From Oscillospiraceae bacterium (GTDB lineage Bacteria; Bacillota; Clostridia; Oscillospirales; Ruminococcaceae), in assembly GCA_017439985.1 (NCBI GenBank), contig JAFSIC010000020.1, positions 1 through 64,000 of the forward strand: a stretch of DNA of 64,000 nucleotides, written 5' to 3'. The notes beneath the pieces were generated by a model. It had not been told where the DNA came from, did no database searches, and saw only the letters and a list, made by a program, of their open reading frames with translations. The translations under genes were made by a program, and so were the position numbers. Positions 7,167-16,476 of this stretch are shown piece by piece (the stretch's first letter is position 1; each line of letters starts with the position of its first letter).

Positions 7167-8966
7167 ATGAAACGATTCCTATGCATCCTGTTGGCTCTGT
7201 GTCTGACAGCCTGCGGAGCGCCTGCAGAAAGCTCCGGTGCGTCGAAGGGCATGCCTGACCTAAGCCGCCTTGAGGAGGAACTGAAAGGCTCTGCTTCCAA
7301 GCAGGAGGAGAAAAATCCGTACAAGAAGACAGATAAGCTGGATGCGATCCTGTCGGGCAAGCTGCCGCAAAAAGAACCGCAGAAACAAGAAGAAAAACCG
7401 TCTGTTCTTCAGCTGGAAAAAACACTGCTGGAAAACTATAAATGGAGCATCGACTATGATGTGATGCTGGTGGACAGCATCCGCACTTTTGTGACCCTCC
7501 GTGAGGAGGAGCGGGAAAGCTACCCGCAGCTTGCTCAGGTGCTGGACGAATTGGGTGAATCCATGGAGCAGAGCACAGTCATGGAGTTTGAAGCGCTTGT
7601 TGCTTATGCAGAAGAAGATGTTCCCACTCGCCCCAATACCTTTGAAACCTATATAGACCGCACCGATTTTCAGGTGCGCCGAGCTGACAGCACTGTTCTC
7701 AGTCTTGCCATGGACGTTTCTGCCAACTTTGCAGGTATCGGAACCTATCGCTCCGTTTACGGCATGAATTACGACAGCCGAAGCGGCGAAACTCTGCAGC
7801 TGTCCGATGTTATTACAGACAAAGCTGACTTTGTATCTGCCGTTGAAGCAGAACTGCAGGGCGGTATGTGGACCGGCGAACTTTACAGCGAGAATGCGAT
7901 CTCCTTGTTTTTTGAGCACAACGAGGAAGAGTATTATTCCTGGACGTTGGATTACAACGGCGTGACCATGTTCTTTAATCCAAACGAAATTGCGGAACAG
8001 GAATACGGTATGATCGTTGTAACAGTACCTTTTGCGAAATATCCGAACTTATTCCAGAAAAAGTATCAGAATATCCCCGACAGCTACATAGTGGAACTGG
8101 GTAAAAGCTCCACATTCTTTACCGATTTGGATGGCGATGAAGACTGCGAAGAGCTGATCGCTGTGGTTTTGGGGGACGACGGATTGGGCTTCTGCTCCAA
8201 TATGGGTCTCTACACGGCAGACTCTTACTATGAGCAGGATTTTCTGGGTTACCGCGTGATCCCGTATTATGTGCGGACAGCAGAGGGAGAAAATCTGATC
8301 TATCTCAGCTGCTGCAGCAGTTTCCTGGGTGATTTCTGGGCTTATACCGTGAACGACGGTATCATTCATCCGATCGGTCGTCTTGATGCCAGCTTACACA
8401 TGGTGGAATACGGGGAAAATCGTCACAGCTTCTCTTTGCTGACGGACCCAACTATGATGTATCTCGATGATTATAATGACCCTACCCATTTTTACGGCCC
8501 GAATGAGTATGGAGAGTTTGTCGATCAGGGTGGTGTGAAATTTGAAGCGGCTGCCAACGGTCTGCCTCGCCGCTGGGATAAGATGATGCCGGATGTGGAT
8601 GTTTTAAGCTTGTCAAATCTCAGTGAGGAATTGGTAGTCGGCGAGCACATGGCATACCTGTCGATCAATCCATACGATGCAAATCCGCACTTCCACCCGT
8701 GGATCGATCCACGGAATGACGATGTGGAACAGGCGGCTCTGTATATCAATGCCGATGGCACAGGTACCATCATTGACTTTGATAACAGGGAAGAGGAATT
8801 GCGATTCCGCTGGTATGTGGATACGATTCATAGCTACCGTCTGGAATGTGAGGACGGCAGCAGATTCTATCTCTCCTGTTACAGCGGTAAGGAACAGGGC
8901 AGCCCGGAATGCTGGCTTCTTCTCAATCGGGAGTCTGACAACTATCAGCTCTGGTTTATCAAGTAG
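7167..8966 (+). CDS. Large lipoprotein with a DUF3298/RsiV-like part
   Basis: A 599-residue exported lipoprotein with signal and lipobox LTACGA (cysteine about residue 16). A charged, lysine/glutamate-rich linker covers about 20-90. Residues about 150-295 look like the DUF3298/RsiV extracellular fold: RADSTVLSLAMDVSANF, then YRSVYGMNYDSRSGETL and LSDVITDKADFVSAVEAEL. In RsiV such a domain senses a ligand, but here there is no sigma-binding part. The second half, with an IELGKSS-like strand and DLDGDEDCEELI, looks like a repeat-containing outer domain of unknown role. GGAGG precedes the ATG. It follows a terminator, so it may have its own promoter. A cell-surface role is likely; the ligand is unknown. 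Confidence 0.65.
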   Translation: MKRFLCILLALCLTACGAPAESSGASKGMPDLSRLEEELKGSASKQEEKNPYKKTDKLDAILSGKLPQKEPQKQEEKPSVLQLEKTLLENYKWSIDYDVMLVDSIRTFVTLREEERESYPQLAQVLDELGESMEQSTVMEFEALVAYAEEDVPTRPNTFETYIDRTDFQVRRADSTVLSLAMDVSANFAGIGTYRSVYGMNYDSRSGETLQLSDVITDKADFVSAVEAELQGGMWTGELYSENAISLFFEHNEEEYYSWTLDYNGVTMFFNPNEIAEQEYGMIVVTVPFAKYPNLFQKKYQNIPDSYIVELGKSSTFFTDLDGDEDCEELIAVVLGDDGLGFCSNMGLYTADSYYEQDFLGYRVIPYYVRTAEGENLIYLSCCSSFLGDFWAYTVNDGIIHPIGRLDASLHMVEYGENRHSFSLLTDPTMMYLDDYNDPTHFYGPNEYGEFVDQGGVKFEAAANGLPRRWDKMMPDVDVLSLSNLSEELVVGEHMAYLSINPYDANPHFHPWIDPRNDDVEQAALYINADGTGTIIDFDNREEELRFRWYVDTIHSYRLECEDGSRFYLSCYSGKEQGSPECWLLLNRESDNYQLWFIK

Positions 8967-8989
8967 AGCAGCAAAGAGGAGGTCATAAA

Positions 8990-9577
8990 ATGACACAGAA
9001 AACATTTCTGATAAAGGCGGTGGTGTTGGTGAGCTTGATTTCGATGTTGCTTTCCTGTTTCTGCGCCTGCAGTGAGCAGGATCCATATGCTGAGATCCAT
9101 CCGGTTCCATTGCAAGAGGGTGTAAATCTGACAGCATTATTTCTCCATCATGAGGGGATGGCGATGGAGCCATATTACATCCTGAAGACGACGGAACAGG
9201 GGATTTGTCTAAAAATGACAGATCGCTCTCCGTTGGAATTTGTTCAGCAGGATACGAAAATTTCGCCATATATTGATGGATTCGATCGTGTTATGGAGGG
9301 TGAAAAGGCACAGCTGCATACTGTTAATGACAGCGGACTTCTGCAGGATATCGAAGGCGTTATCAGCCAATATGGCGCCTTGCGTTGGGATGGCTTTGAT
9401 CGCTCTGTGTCCAAAGGAAATACTTTAGACAGCGGAGATCGCTATGAACTTTATTTTGAACTGTCTGACGGCAGCACGGTAACGGTGAATGCGTATAACT
9501 GTTATCCGGCAGGTTTTCCTGAATTGCTAATAGAGATCCAGGACATCTTCCATACGCAGATGGAGAGTGCGCAGTAA
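8990..9577 (+). CDS. Lipoprotein of unknown function
   Basis: A 195-residue lipoprotein with a hydrophobic signal and lipobox SCFCAC (cysteine about residue 27). The mature part is mixed alpha/beta, with a repeated use of Tyr and Asp, and pieces such as LKTTEQGICLKMTDRSP and YELYFELSDGSTVTVNAYN. No family is recognised. It is 23 bases behind the large lipoprotein, with AGGAGG before the ATG, and a hairpin terminator follows, so the two lipoproteins probably form one transcript. Confidence 0.65.
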   Translation: MTQKTFLIKAVVLVSLISMLLSCFCACSEQDPYAEIHPVPLQEGVNLTALFLHHEGMAMEPYYILKTTEQGICLKMTDRSPLEFVQQDTKISPYIDGFDRVMEGEKAQLHTVNDSGLLQDIEGVISQYGALRWDGFDRSVSKGNTLDSGDRYELYFELSDGSTVTVNAYNCYPAGFPELLIEIQDIFHTQMESAQ

Positions 9578-9606
9578 GGCCTTGATCTTACTGTTATGAA
9601 TATAAT

Positions 9607-9642
9607 AAAAGGCGGCTTGCAGAATCAGAGCAGGCCGCTTTT
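9607..9642 (+). terminator. Terminator after the lipoprotein pair
   Basis: AAAAGGCGGCTTGC and GCAGGCCGCTTTT form a GC-rich stem with one bulge, followed by T-rich sequence. It separates the lipoprotein transcript from sbcDC. Confidence 0.7.
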
Positions 9643-9658
9643 ATTCGTCTTGTTTCCG

Positions 9659-9688
9659 TTGCTTCCTGCTCCTCATCTTTGCTATAAT
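9659..9688 (+). promoter_or_regulatory. Sigma-A-like promoter of sbcDC
   Basis: TTGCTT at 9659-9664 and a perfect TATAAT at 9683-9688 are separated by 18 bases, about 30 bases before the sbcD start. No operator is evident. Confidence 0.65.
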
Positions 9689-9720
9689 AGAACATAAGAA
9701 AAACAGTTTGGAGGTTTCCC

Positions 9721-10857
9721 ATGAAGCTGATCCACTTATCTGACCTGCACATCGGCAAGCGTGTCAATGAGGTCTCCATGATCGACGATCAGGAGTACAT
9801 TCTGCTGCAGATTTTGCAGATCATCGATGAAGAACATCCCGCCGCCGTGTTGATTTCCGGCGACGTCTATGATAAAACAGTCCCATCCGCAGAAGCGGTG
9901 ACCCTCTTTGATGATTTCCTCTGCCGTCTGGCAAAGCGGAAGCTGCAGGTGCTTATCATCAGCGGCAACCACGACAGCCCGGAGCGCCTCGCCTTCGGCA
10001 AACGCCTGATGGAGAGCAGCGGCATTCATATTTCCTCGGTTTATAACGGCAAGATGGACTCTGTTACTTTGAGCGATGAGCAGGGCACTGTGACGTTCTG
10101 GCTGCTGCCTTTTATCAAGCCGCTGCACGTGAAACGCTTCTACCCGGATGAGTCCATCGAAAGCTATACGGACGCCTGCCGCGTCGCCATCGAGCAGATG
10201 GATATTGATTTCAGCGGACGCAATGTCCTGCTGACCCATCAATTTGTCACAGGTTCCACTACCTGCGAATCGGAGGAAATCAGCGTAGGCGGCAGCGACA
10301 ATGTGGATGCCGCCGTGTTTGAACGCTTCGACTATGTAGCGCTGGGGCATATCCACGGCCCGCAGAACATCGGCTCCAATCGCATCCGCTACTGCGGCAC
10401 ACCTCTGAAATATTCCTTCTCCGAGGAAAAGCATCTGAAGAGTGTGACCGTGGTTGAACTGGGTGCAAAGGGAGAACTGCAGCTGCAGCTGCGACCATTA
10501 CGACCGAAGCATGACCTGCGCAGCATCCGTGGAAGTTTCGCGGAGCTGAGCAGCAAATCCTTCTACGAAAACGAAGTTTGCGATGACTATCTCCATATCA
10601 TCCTGACCGATGAGGAAGATGTGATGGAAGCGGTGGGTCGTCTGCGCGCCATCTATCCCAACATGATGAAGCTGACCTACGACAACACCCGCACCCGCAG
10701 CACACAAATCGTCAGCGATGCGGAGGATGTCCAGAGAAAATCGCCGCTGGAGCTGTTTGAAGAGCTGTACAGCAGCCAAAACAATCAGCCCATGAGCGAG
10801 GAACAGCGTCGCTTTACGCAGGAACTGATTGAACGGATCCGGGAGGAAAACTCATGA
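9721..10857 (+). CDS. sbcD: SbcD nuclease subunit of SbcCD (Mre11-like)
   Basis: A 378-residue cytoplasmic metallophosphoesterase that acts with SbcC as a DNA nuclease on hairpins and blocked ends. The phosphoesterase motifs are in order: SDLHIGK (Asp8, His10), GDVYD, GNHDSPER, LTHQF and GHIHGPQ, which together bind the two metal ions. The C-terminal part (about 275-378) is the capping and SbcC-contact region. Its length fits the family. GGAGG stands before the ATG. It overlaps the sbcC start by four bases (ATGA), the usual coupling of this pair. It is probably constitutive from the promoter at 9659. Confidence 0.95.
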   Translation: MKLIHLSDLHIGKRVNEVSMIDDQEYILLQILQIIDEEHPAAVLISGDVYDKTVPSAEAVTLFDDFLCRLAKRKLQVLIISGNHDSPERLAFGKRLMESSGIHISSVYNGKMDSVTLSDEQGTVTFWLLPFIKPLHVKRFYPDESIESYTDACRVAIEQMDIDFSGRNVLLTHQFVTGSTTCESEEISVGGSDNVDAAVFERFDYVALGHIHGPQNIGSNRIRYCGTPLKYSFSEEKHLKSVTVVELGAKGELQLQLRPLRPKHDLRSIRGSFAELSSKSFYENEVCDDYLHIILTDEEDVMEAVGRLRAIYPNMMKLTYDNTRTRSTQIVSDAEDVQRKSPLELFEELYSSQNNQPMSEEQRRFTQELIERIREENS

Positions 10858-13613
10858 GACCACTGAAATTGACCATCGCCGGTTTCGGCCCGTATGCAGG
10901 GGTTCAGACACTGGATTTTGACAGCTTGGGCCACAGCGGCCTGTATCTCATCACCGGTGATACAGGTGCCGGCAAGACAACTATTTTTGATGCCATCACA
11001 TTTGCCCTCTTTGGAGAGGCCAGCGGCGATAACCGCAGTGCTTCCATGCTGCGCTCCAAATACGCAAAGGCGGAGGAACCGACCTATGTGGAACTGTGCT
11101 TTGCTTACGACGGTAAAGAATACACCGTCCGCCGCAACCCGGAATATGAACGTGCCAAAACGAGAGGCAGCGGCACCACCAAACAGAGCGCGGAGGCTGT
11201 TTTGACCTACCCTGACGGTCACAGTGTCAGCAAACTGAAGGACGTAGACAAAGCCATTCGGGAAATCATCGGCTTGACAAGAGAGCAGTTCTCTCAAATC
11301 GCCATGATCTCACAGGGCGATTTCCGTCGCCTTTTGCAGGCGGATACGGCAACACGCCAGAAAATCTTCCGCGATATTTTCGGCACGCATTTTTATGAAC
11401 AGCTGCAGGATGAGCTGAAAGTCAAAGCTGCTGAATTAAAAACGCAGCGAGATCAGGCGGCTCTCAGCATCAAGCAATATATGAGCGGTATTCTCTGCGA
11501 GGAGGATTCTCTGTTTTCTCCGGAGGCAAGCAGAGCCAAGGCAGGGGAGCTGCCGACAGCGGCGGTTATGGAACTGATGAACAGCCTGCTCTCCGAGGAC
11601 AGAAAGCAGGAGCAGGTTTTGACGGGGCAATCGAACAGGGTCGATGAGGAGATCAGCACCCTGACTGTGCAGCTGACCGAGGCGCAGAAGCGCGTCCAGC
11701 TCAAACAGGCTCTCAGCGCAAAAAATGCGGAAGAAAAACAGCTGATCGACTTGTTCGTGCAGGCGGGAACGAAGCGAAAAGCCGCAGAGGAAACTCTTCC
11801 ACAGCAGGATGCTTTGCGGGAAAGCGTGACCAAAATCGAACTGTCTCTGCCCGATTATGATGAACTGGACAGCAAGGCCAAGCTGTTGTTAGTCACAGCA
11901 AATCAGCTGACGACTGCAGAGGGTGCAAAGAAAAGTGCCCTGCAGCAAGCGGAGCTTTTGGCGCGGGAAATCAGTGCGCTGAAAACAGAACAGGAGAGCT
12001 TGGAGGATGCAGGGGCGGAGAAGGAGAAAGTATCCGCACAGAAACAGCGTTTCTTTGATTTGCAGGAGAAATTCCGTAAATTTATCGGAAATTGCGGCAT
12101 TCTGGAGCGACAGCGTTGGGAACTGTCCAAAAGGCAGGAAACTTATCGCAGCGCTGTCAGCATCTCCGAGCAGCTGAAACAAAGCTACGACAAGAAAAAC
12201 AAAGCCTTCCTCGATGCACAGGCAGGTATTCTGGCGCAGACTCTCAGCGAAGGCGTACCTTGTCCGGTCTGCGGTTCACTGAGCCATCCGTCTCCGGCAC
12301 AGCTGCCTGCCGAGGTCCCGACGGAAGAAGCAGTGCGGAAAGCAAAGCAGGACTACGAGCAGGCGCAGAATAAAACCAATCAAGCCAGCAGCGCCGCCGG
12401 AGAACAAAACGGTCTCGTTATCGCTCTGGAGGGGAAAATCCGCGAGCAGATGGAAAGCCTGATGCCGGGGGTTACTTTGGATACTGCAAAAGAAAATGCA
12501 CAGCGGAAGCAGGACGAATTGGCGGCACACATCAGTGACTTGGAACGACAGCTTACGGCAGCGGAACAGAAGCTGAAACGCAAAAACGAATTGGCTGTGC
12601 TGCTTCCAAACAAGGAAAAGGCTCTGGAAACAGCAAAACAAACCCTGAATGCTGCCGATAAGCAAATCGCCGAGCTGACGGCGGCAGCGAAAGCGTTGGA
12701 TGAGCAAAGCAGAGAACTGCGAGGAAAGCTCTCCTACGCCAATAAAAGCGCCGCAGAGGCTGAAAAGAAGCAGCTGCAGAACAAATACACCGAGCTGAAA
12801 CAGGCGCAGGAAGCTGCGGAGGCGTCTTATAATCGGGGCAAAGAAGCCTTGACTGCGACCCGGGCCGCCATTCTGGAGCTGAAAAAACAGCTGGACAGCG
12901 GTACAGATGTCGATTTCGCACAGTTGGAGAGCAAGGTCAATGAGCTGAAAATACAAAAGCTTGCCATTGTCAAACGGCAAAAAGATGTGCACACCCGCAT
13001 GACGACCAACGAAACTGCCCGCGAACATATTTCCAAACAGGCGGAAAAAATGGAGAAGCTGGAACAAAGCTATGCGTGGATGAAAGCACTTTCCGATACT
13101 GCCAACGGCAGTGTCAGCGGCAAAGAAAAAATCACACTGGAAGCGTATATTCAGGCCACCTATTTTGACCGTATTCTTCAGCGGGCAAATCTGCGTCTGC
13201 AGAAGATGTCGGGCGGTCAGTACGATCTGAAACGCCGCCGCACCGCAGCTGACAATCGCGGCAAGAGCGGTCTGGAACTGGATATCGTAGACCACATCAA
13301 TGCCACCGAGCGTAGCGTCAATACGTTATCTGGCGGCGAGGCTTTCCTTGCGTCGCTGGCTTTAGCGCTGGGGCTTTCCGACGAGGTGCAGATGTCCACG
13401 GGAATCCGACTGGACACTCTCTTTGTGGATGAAGGCTTCGGCTCGTTGGACTCCGAAGCATTGAGCAAAGCCTACAATACCCTGGCAGGCCTTACGGAAG
13501 GTCATCGTCTGGTCGGTATCATCTCCCATGTTGCGGAACTGAAAGACCGCATCGACCGACAAATTATCGTCACAAAGAGCAAGTCAGGCAGCAGCTCGGC
13601 GGTGATCGTGTAA
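10854..13613 (+). CDS. sbcC: SbcC ATPase subunit of SbcCD (Rad50-like)
   Basis: A 919-residue SMC-like ATPase. Residues about 30-40 carry the Walker A GDTGAGKTTIFD; the Q-loop region MISQGDFRRLL is at about 152. Two long coiled coils (about 180-460 and 490-760) meet at a zinc hook CPVCG with its cysteines at about 470 and 473. The C-terminal head has the signature NTLSGGEAFLASLALALGL (about 822-840) and Walker B LFVDEGFGSLD. It opens and closes SbcD access to DNA ends with ATP. The ATG overlaps sbcD and is placed behind GGGAGG. All key motifs are intact. A terminator follows at 13641. Confidence 0.95.
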   Translation: MRPLKLTIAGFGPYAGVQTLDFDSLGHSGLYLITGDTGAGKTTIFDAITFALFGEASGDNRSASMLRSKYAKAEEPTYVELCFAYDGKEYTVRRNPEYERAKTRGSGTTKQSAEAVLTYPDGHSVSKLKDVDKAIREIIGLTREQFSQIAMISQGDFRRLLQADTATRQKIFRDIFGTHFYEQLQDELKVKAAELKTQRDQAALSIKQYMSGILCEEDSLFSPEASRAKAGELPTAAVMELMNSLLSEDRKQEQVLTGQSNRVDEEISTLTVQLTEAQKRVQLKQALSAKNAEEKQLIDLFVQAGTKRKAAEETLPQQDALRESVTKIELSLPDYDELDSKAKLLLVTANQLTTAEGAKKSALQQAELLAREISALKTEQESLEDAGAEKEKVSAQKQRFFDLQEKFRKFIGNCGILERQRWELSKRQETYRSAVSISEQLKQSYDKKNKAFLDAQAGILAQTLSEGVPCPVCGSLSHPSPAQLPAEVPTEEAVRKAKQDYEQAQNKTNQASSAAGEQNGLVIALEGKIREQMESLMPGVTLDTAKENAQRKQDELAAHISDLERQLTAAEQKLKRKNELAVLLPNKEKALETAKQTLNAADKQIAELTAAAKALDEQSRELRGKLSYANKSAAEAEKKQLQNKYTELKQAQEAAEASYNRGKEALTATRAAILELKKQLDSGTDVDFAQLESKVNELKIQKLAIVKRQKDVHTRMTTNETAREHISKQAEKMEKLEQSYAWMKALSDTANGSVSGKEKITLEAYIQATYFDRILQRANLRLQKMSGGQYDLKRRRTAADNRGKSGLELDIVDHINATERSVNTLSGGEAFLASLALALGLSDEVQMSTGIRLDTLFVDEGFGSLDSEALSKAYNTLAGLTEGHRLVGIISHVAELKDRIDRQIIVTKSKSGSSSAVIV

Positions 13614-13640
13614 CATAAAAAGAGGAATATCCTTCCTTTC

Positions 13641-13676
13641 AAAGCGACGTTTGCAGGATACAGACGTCGCTTTTTT
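13641..13676 (+). terminator. Terminator after sbcC
   Basis: AAGCGACGT (13642-13650) pairs with ACGTCGCTT (13664-13672) around a 13-base loop and is followed by a T-rich tract. It separates sbcDC from the four-box promoter just downstream. Confidence 0.75.
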
Positions 13677-13682
13677 CTTTTT

Positions 13683-13802
13683 CTCACCCTTTTTTATTGT
13701 TTCCTACCCGATTTCCCACCCTTTTTACGGAAAGGGTGGGTCTTTCCTTTTGGAAAGCAGGCCGCGCAGGGTGGGGACAGAGGCTGACTTGGCCGATATA
13801 AT
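13683..13802 (+). promoter_or_regulatory. Second four-box operator and promoter
   Basis: CCTACCC (13703-13709), CCCACCC (13715-13721), GGGTGGG (13734-13740) and GGGTGGG (13769-13775) repeat the layout seen at 1272-1345, with spacings of 12, 19 and 35 bases. TATAAT is at 13797-13802, 17 bases after GGGACA (13774-13779), and the lipoprotein gene at 13846 follows. An extra TCACCCT lies at 13684-13690. The likely binder is the LuxR protein encoded at 159-1238. Confidence 0.65.
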
Positions 13803-13845
13803 CAATAGTAATAGGATTTTACAGTACAATATTGAGGTGAAGAAG

Positions 13846-14949
13846 ATGAAAAATACAATGAAACGTGCCCTCACTTTGATGCTTGCGGCTGCATTGCTCA
13901 CAGCAGTTGGCTGCAAACAGGAAGAAGAAAAAAAGATCCCCGTCATTCCAAATGTAAATATGGAAACTCCTGCAGCTACTCCGTCTAAGCCGGCGGAAAG
14001 CACAACACCACCGGCTCCGGAAGAGCCTGCACAGCCTGAGGTTCAGGATGAGATTCTGAATGAGTTTTACAACATCATCGAGGACTCTCAGAGAGCTTGT
14101 GCGGTTGCATATTTGGGCTATACGGAAGGACCTCTCGGGGATGGTTATGGAGCATGGTTTGAGGAAAACGGCTTGCTGGATGTTTATCCTTTCCTGAACG
14201 ATCTCCCAACAGAATGCATCATCGAACAGGATGGCGGAGAAGTTTACTGCATTATTCCGCGTCAAACAGAAGTAGAGATCTCCGTTTATTCTCAGAATTT
14301 TGACGCTGACGGAGCGGTATCCGTCGGTGACGAACTGTTCCACAGTACAGACTGCCAGCCGTTTTTAGTCCGCGGCAATATCAGCGAGATCGTTCCAAAT
14401 ACCGCAGTGAGCATCGAGTATGCGGACGGTTCTTCCGTTGAATTCAGTCCTGCGCTCAGTGGTATGGACGGTCGTCTGGCACTGACGGAAGATCAGGGCA
14501 TTTTGGATATGTCTTTCTACCTGTATCAGAATGTTGACATGATGGGCGAAAGCATCTACTGGGACGAAGCGAGTGTCGAAGGAACCTGGGATAGCTATGC
14601 ACTGGCAAACGATGCAGGAGAGAGTCTGATCACAAATCTGGAATTCTATACGGAGAACGGCAATCAGGTCGTTTTCTGGTACGGCACGGATTATGATAAT
14701 ATCATTGCCCGTTATGAGGGCACTTTCTACGAAAGCGATATTCCAATGGACCCTCCGCAGATCATGATGGAATTGACCTTGGTTGACGGTTCCAAACTGG
14801 CAGACAGCGGAGCAGAGTCCTTAGTGATGGTCGTAAACCTGAGAAATTGGATCGTGGAGGATGGTCTTGATGTGATCCATCTGGAAGGCGATCCGCTTAT
14901 GCCGGGCATGGAAGAAACGACCGTTTACTTCACCCGCACATTCGGATAA
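13846..14949 (+). CDS. Lipoprotein under the second four-box promoter
   Basis: A 367-residue exported protein. The start at 13846 (MKNTMKRAL) follows GAGGTG and a promoter; the frame is open further upstream but would read through the operator. The signal ends at a lipobox AVGCKQ (cysteine about 22), then a Pro/Ala/Glu linker (about 40-65). The mature part is acidic and beta-rich, with YLGYTEGPLGDGYGAWFEE near its start and IHLEGDPLMPGMEETTVYF at the end. No family is recognised. Its promoter shares the operator layout of the envelope operon at 1502, so it is predicted to belong to the same envelope response. No strong terminator is evident before the next gene, 39 bases on. Confidence 0.65.
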   Translation: MKNTMKRALTLMLAAALLTAVGCKQEEEKKIPVIPNVNMETPAATPSKPAESTTPPAPEEPAQPEVQDEILNEFYNIIEDSQRACAVAYLGYTEGPLGDGYGAWFEENGLLDVYPFLNDLPTECIIEQDGGEVYCIIPRQTEVEISVYSQNFDADGAVSVGDELFHSTDCQPFLVRGNISEIVPNTAVSIEYADGSSVEFSPALSGMDGRLALTEDQGILDMSFYLYQNVDMMGESIYWDEASVEGTWDSYALANDAGESLITNLEFYTENGNQVVFWYGTDYDNIIARYEGTFYESDIPMDPPQIMMELTLVDGSKLADSGAESLVMVVNLRNWIVEDGLDVIHLEGDPLMPGMEETTVYFTRTFG

Positions 14950-14988
14950 AGCGATTTTGCAGAAATTACTGTCTCAAGAGGTGATTGA

Positions 14989-16455
14989 ATGGGCACTTAT
15001 AAAAAACTGACGCTTCTTCATTCCAATGATATGCACGGAGATTTTCTGGCTGAAAAAATAGATGAAAATCTGAGTGGCGGTGTCAGCCTGCTGTCCGGCT
15101 ACGTCAATAAAGTGAGGAACGAGGAAGAAAATGTTTTGTACTGCATCGCAGGCGATATGTTCCGCGGCTCGGTCATCGACTCGGAATTCAAAGGCGTCAG
15201 CACCATTGAGATCATGAACGCCATCGCTCCGGATGTTGTCACCCTGGGAAACCATGAGACAGATTACGGCATTGCTCACCTTCTGTTTCTGGAGAAATGT
15301 GCAAAATTCCCCATCATCAATGCCAATCTCTACATTAAATCCAATATGGTGCGCCTGTTCCGTCCACACGTTGTTCTGGAAGTAGACGGAATGAAAATTC
15401 TGTTCATCGGAATCATCACGGAAAACGTCATGCGGCAGGCAAAAAACGAGGGCATCCTCGGAACATTCCTCGATATTCACGAGGCAGCGGAAGAAGTGGG
15501 TAAAATCTGCAACGCTTACAATGCACTGGATATTGACTTGACCGTTCTGCTGACTCACATCGGTTTTGAAGAGGATAAACAGCTGGCGGAACAGTTGGAT
15601 CCTGCTTGGGGCGTGGACTTGATCATCGGGGGGCACTCCCATACCTTCATTGAAGAACCTTACCGCGTCAATGATATTCTCATCGTTCAAGCGGGCATCG
15701 GTACCGACCAAATCGGTCGCTTTGATTTGCTCATCGACACCGACAATAACTGTATCCATGACTGTCACTGGAGATATATCCCCATTTGTCCGGAAAATTG
15801 CCCCAATGACGAAGCCATCGAGAAGATCCTGCACTCTTACAAATCGCTGACGGATAAAAAATATATGCGGATGATCACTCGTCTGCGCCGCATACTGACC
15901 CATCCTGATCGCTATCGGGAAACAGAACTGGGCGATTTGTTCGCTGATATTCTGAAAGACAGTCTTGCGCTGGATGTGATGCTCCTGATTTCCGGCAGTA
16001 TCCGCCGGGAAAAACTCGGACCCTTGGTGCAGTATGCTGATTTGGTGGATTGCTTCCCTTACGATGAGGACATTCGTATGCTGACTGTCAGCGGAAAACA
16101 GCTGAAGAGTATGATGGCTTATGTGTTCCGTGATGAGGTTTGGCAGGGAGCGCACAGCGGCTTCTTCCAGATTTCCCGTGATTTACGCATTACTTACGAT
16201 ATTTCCAAAGGGAAAATGGATTTGAGCTACCAAGGCGAAGCGCTGAGCGACGAAACAATGCTGCGCATTGGCTTGCAGAAATATCAGTACAACAGTTTTG
16301 AAAAATATTTCAACTTCCCGGTACAGGAAATTGAGGAACAATATCCATCGAAAGTAGTGGCTACATCAGCTCGATCGATTCTGGAAGAATACTTGTCCCG
16401 TCACCAGAACATCGATCAGACACTGGATGGACGCATTACACTGATTCGGGAATAG
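14989..16455 (+). CDS. Cytoplasmic 5'-nucleotidase-like metallophosphoesterase, copy 1
   Basis: A 488-residue protein of the UshA/YfkN 5'-nucleotidase group. The N-terminal metallophosphoesterase domain (about 5-270) has LHSNDMHGDF, GDMFRGS, TLGNHETDYG, LLTHIGFE and GGHSHTF. The C-terminal 5'-nucleotidase domain (about 300-480) has GSIRREKLGP and FPYDEDIRML. There is no signal peptide or wall anchor, unlike most relatives, so it probably acts in the cytoplasm on nucleotides or similar phosphoesters. GAGGTG precedes the ATG. The next gene is a close paralogue 21 bases downstream, so the two arose by tandem duplication. Confidence 0.85.
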   Translation: MGTYKKLTLLHSNDMHGDFLAEKIDENLSGGVSLLSGYVNKVRNEEENVLYCIAGDMFRGSVIDSEFKGVSTIEIMNAIAPDVVTLGNHETDYGIAHLLFLEKCAKFPIINANLYIKSNMVRLFRPHVVLEVDGMKILFIGIITENVMRQAKNEGILGTFLDIHEAAEEVGKICNAYNALDIDLTVLLTHIGFEEDKQLAEQLDPAWGVDLIIGGHSHTFIEEPYRVNDILIVQAGIGTDQIGRFDLLIDTDNNCIHDCHWRYIPICPENCPNDEAIEKILHSYKSLTDKKYMRMITRLRRILTHPDRYRETELGDLFADILKDSLALDVMLLISGSIRREKLGPLVQYADLVDCFPYDEDIRMLTVSGKQLKSMMAYVFRDEVWQGAHSGFFQISRDLRITYDISKGKMDLSYQGEALSDETMLRIGLQKYQYNSFEKYFNFPVQEIEEQYPSKVVATSARSILEEYLSRHQNIDQTLDGRITLIRE

Positions 16456-16476
16456 ATGACAGAAAGGGGAAACTTT

